33,539 nt of DNA, taken from positions 1-33,539 of the forward strand of contig JALEMI010000117.1 of the NCBI GenBank assembly GCA_022768325.1. Reading direction: 5' to 3'. Origin of the DNA: Bacteroidales bacterium. Its GTDB lineage: Bacteria > Bacteroidota > Bacteroidia > Bacteroidales > Marinilabiliaceae. Position numbers and translations under genes: made by a program. The notes under the pieces are model-generated. The model ran no database searches. It was not told the DNA's origin and worked only from the letters and a program-made list of their open reading frames with translations. Of the stretch, positions 33,267 through 33,539 are shown piece by piece. Position 1 is the first letter of the stretch; the number at the start of each line of letters is the position of its first letter.

Positions 33267-33539
33267 TCAGAACTCAATATTGAGCTTTACGTTTATTCTT
33301 CTGCTCGTCAGGTAGTTAGGCACGCCGAAGCGGTGGCCGTCGTTGTCGGACACCCAGAAATAGGAGATTGTGTTGGCAAAGTCGAAGAGATTGAAGACCT
33401 CCACGCCGAGCTTGGCGGAGCGGAGGGAGGGCCTCTTGCACGTGCCGTCTGAGCCGATGGCGAAATCCTTGTAGAGGCCGAGGTCCACGCGTTTGTAGCC
33501 GGGCATACGGCTCGTGGCTTGCCAACGCTGGCAGCCCTG
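33267..33539 (-). CDS. TonB-dependent outer membrane receptor, C-terminus (partial)
   Basis: The minus strand is open from the window edge to TGA at 33267, giving the last 90 residues. They match the end of Bacteroidota TonB-dependent receptors: YKRVDLGLYKDF, then LGVEVFNLFDFANTISYFWV and the final barrel strand YLTSRRINVKLNIEF with terminal Phe for outer-membrane assembly. Such receptors import nutrients with energy from TonB. The plug domain, the substrate class and any SusD partner lie outside the window. An in-frame Met at 33506 is internal, not the start. Confidence 0.9.
   Translation of the reverse strand, partial: QGCQRWQATSRMPGYKRVDLGLYKDFAIGSDGTCKRPSLRSAKLGVEVFNLFDFANTISYFWVSDNDGHRFGVPNYLTSRRINVKLNIEF

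Overview
The window reads as chromosomal DNA of a member of the Bacteroidales (phylum Bacteroidota); the genus cannot be fixed from sequence alone. The signs are Bacteroides-type promoter boxes (TAnnTTTG) with weak Shine-Dalgarno sequences, a fused MurF-alanine racemase, a TonB-dependent receptor ending, a propeller-type sensor histidine kinase, DUF4369 and DUF4922 proteins, a BspA-like leucine-rich-repeat gene and the long Bacteroidota form of amidophosphoribosyltransferase. The DNA is moderately GC-rich. An AT-richer stretch at about 19.6-21.4 kb carries a DUF234-type ATPase and probably has a separate history. No rRNA, tRNA or CRISPR array was seen.

Layout. 1-341: the start of a minus-strand transposase-like gene running off the edge, then a striking array of hexamers spaced every 11 bp. 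342-5840: a large alpha-2-macroglobulin-like protein without a thioester. 6049-11647: a tight plus-strand operon of tandem universal stress protein, Nudix hydrolase, sensor kinase and O-methyltransferase. 11629-13405: minus-strand secreted YD-repeat and MORN-repeat proteins plus a nuclease remnant. 13491-15892: SPOR protein and PurF-like enzyme, closed by a perfect terminator. 16136-17698: FadL-type outer membrane protein. 17776-19568: BspA-like gene broken by a frameshift. 19765-21186: ATPase/nuclease-like protein.

21389-26024 (minus): DUF4369 lipoprotein, MurF-Alr, RlmH and a DJ-1/glyoxalase fusion, which form one probable operon ending in a terminator. 26099-30438 (minus): nitroreductase, two-domain glycosyltransferase, DUF4922 HIT-like protein and SpoIID-like protein, the last three joined by 4-nt ATGA overlaps. 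This is the best candidate here for an undescribed pathway. 30549-32034 (plus): KdsC-like phosphatase and UbiA-type prenyltransferase. 32051-33063: a D12-class adenine methylase with a 2-nt frameshift. 33028-33260: one or two tiny minus-strand ORFs behind a second 11-bp-phased array. 33267-33539: C-terminus of a TonB-dependent receptor.

The genes mostly serve envelope and cell-wall work (MurF-Alr, SpoIID, SPOR, glycosyltransferase, FadL, A2M, TonB receptor) and lipid or lipopolysaccharide supply (KdsC, UbiA), with a stress and signalling operon. Decay shows in four places: broken methylase, broken LRR gene, nuclease remnant and edge transposase. GATC is about ten-fold rarer than chance across the window, which gives the broken adenine methylase extra interest.
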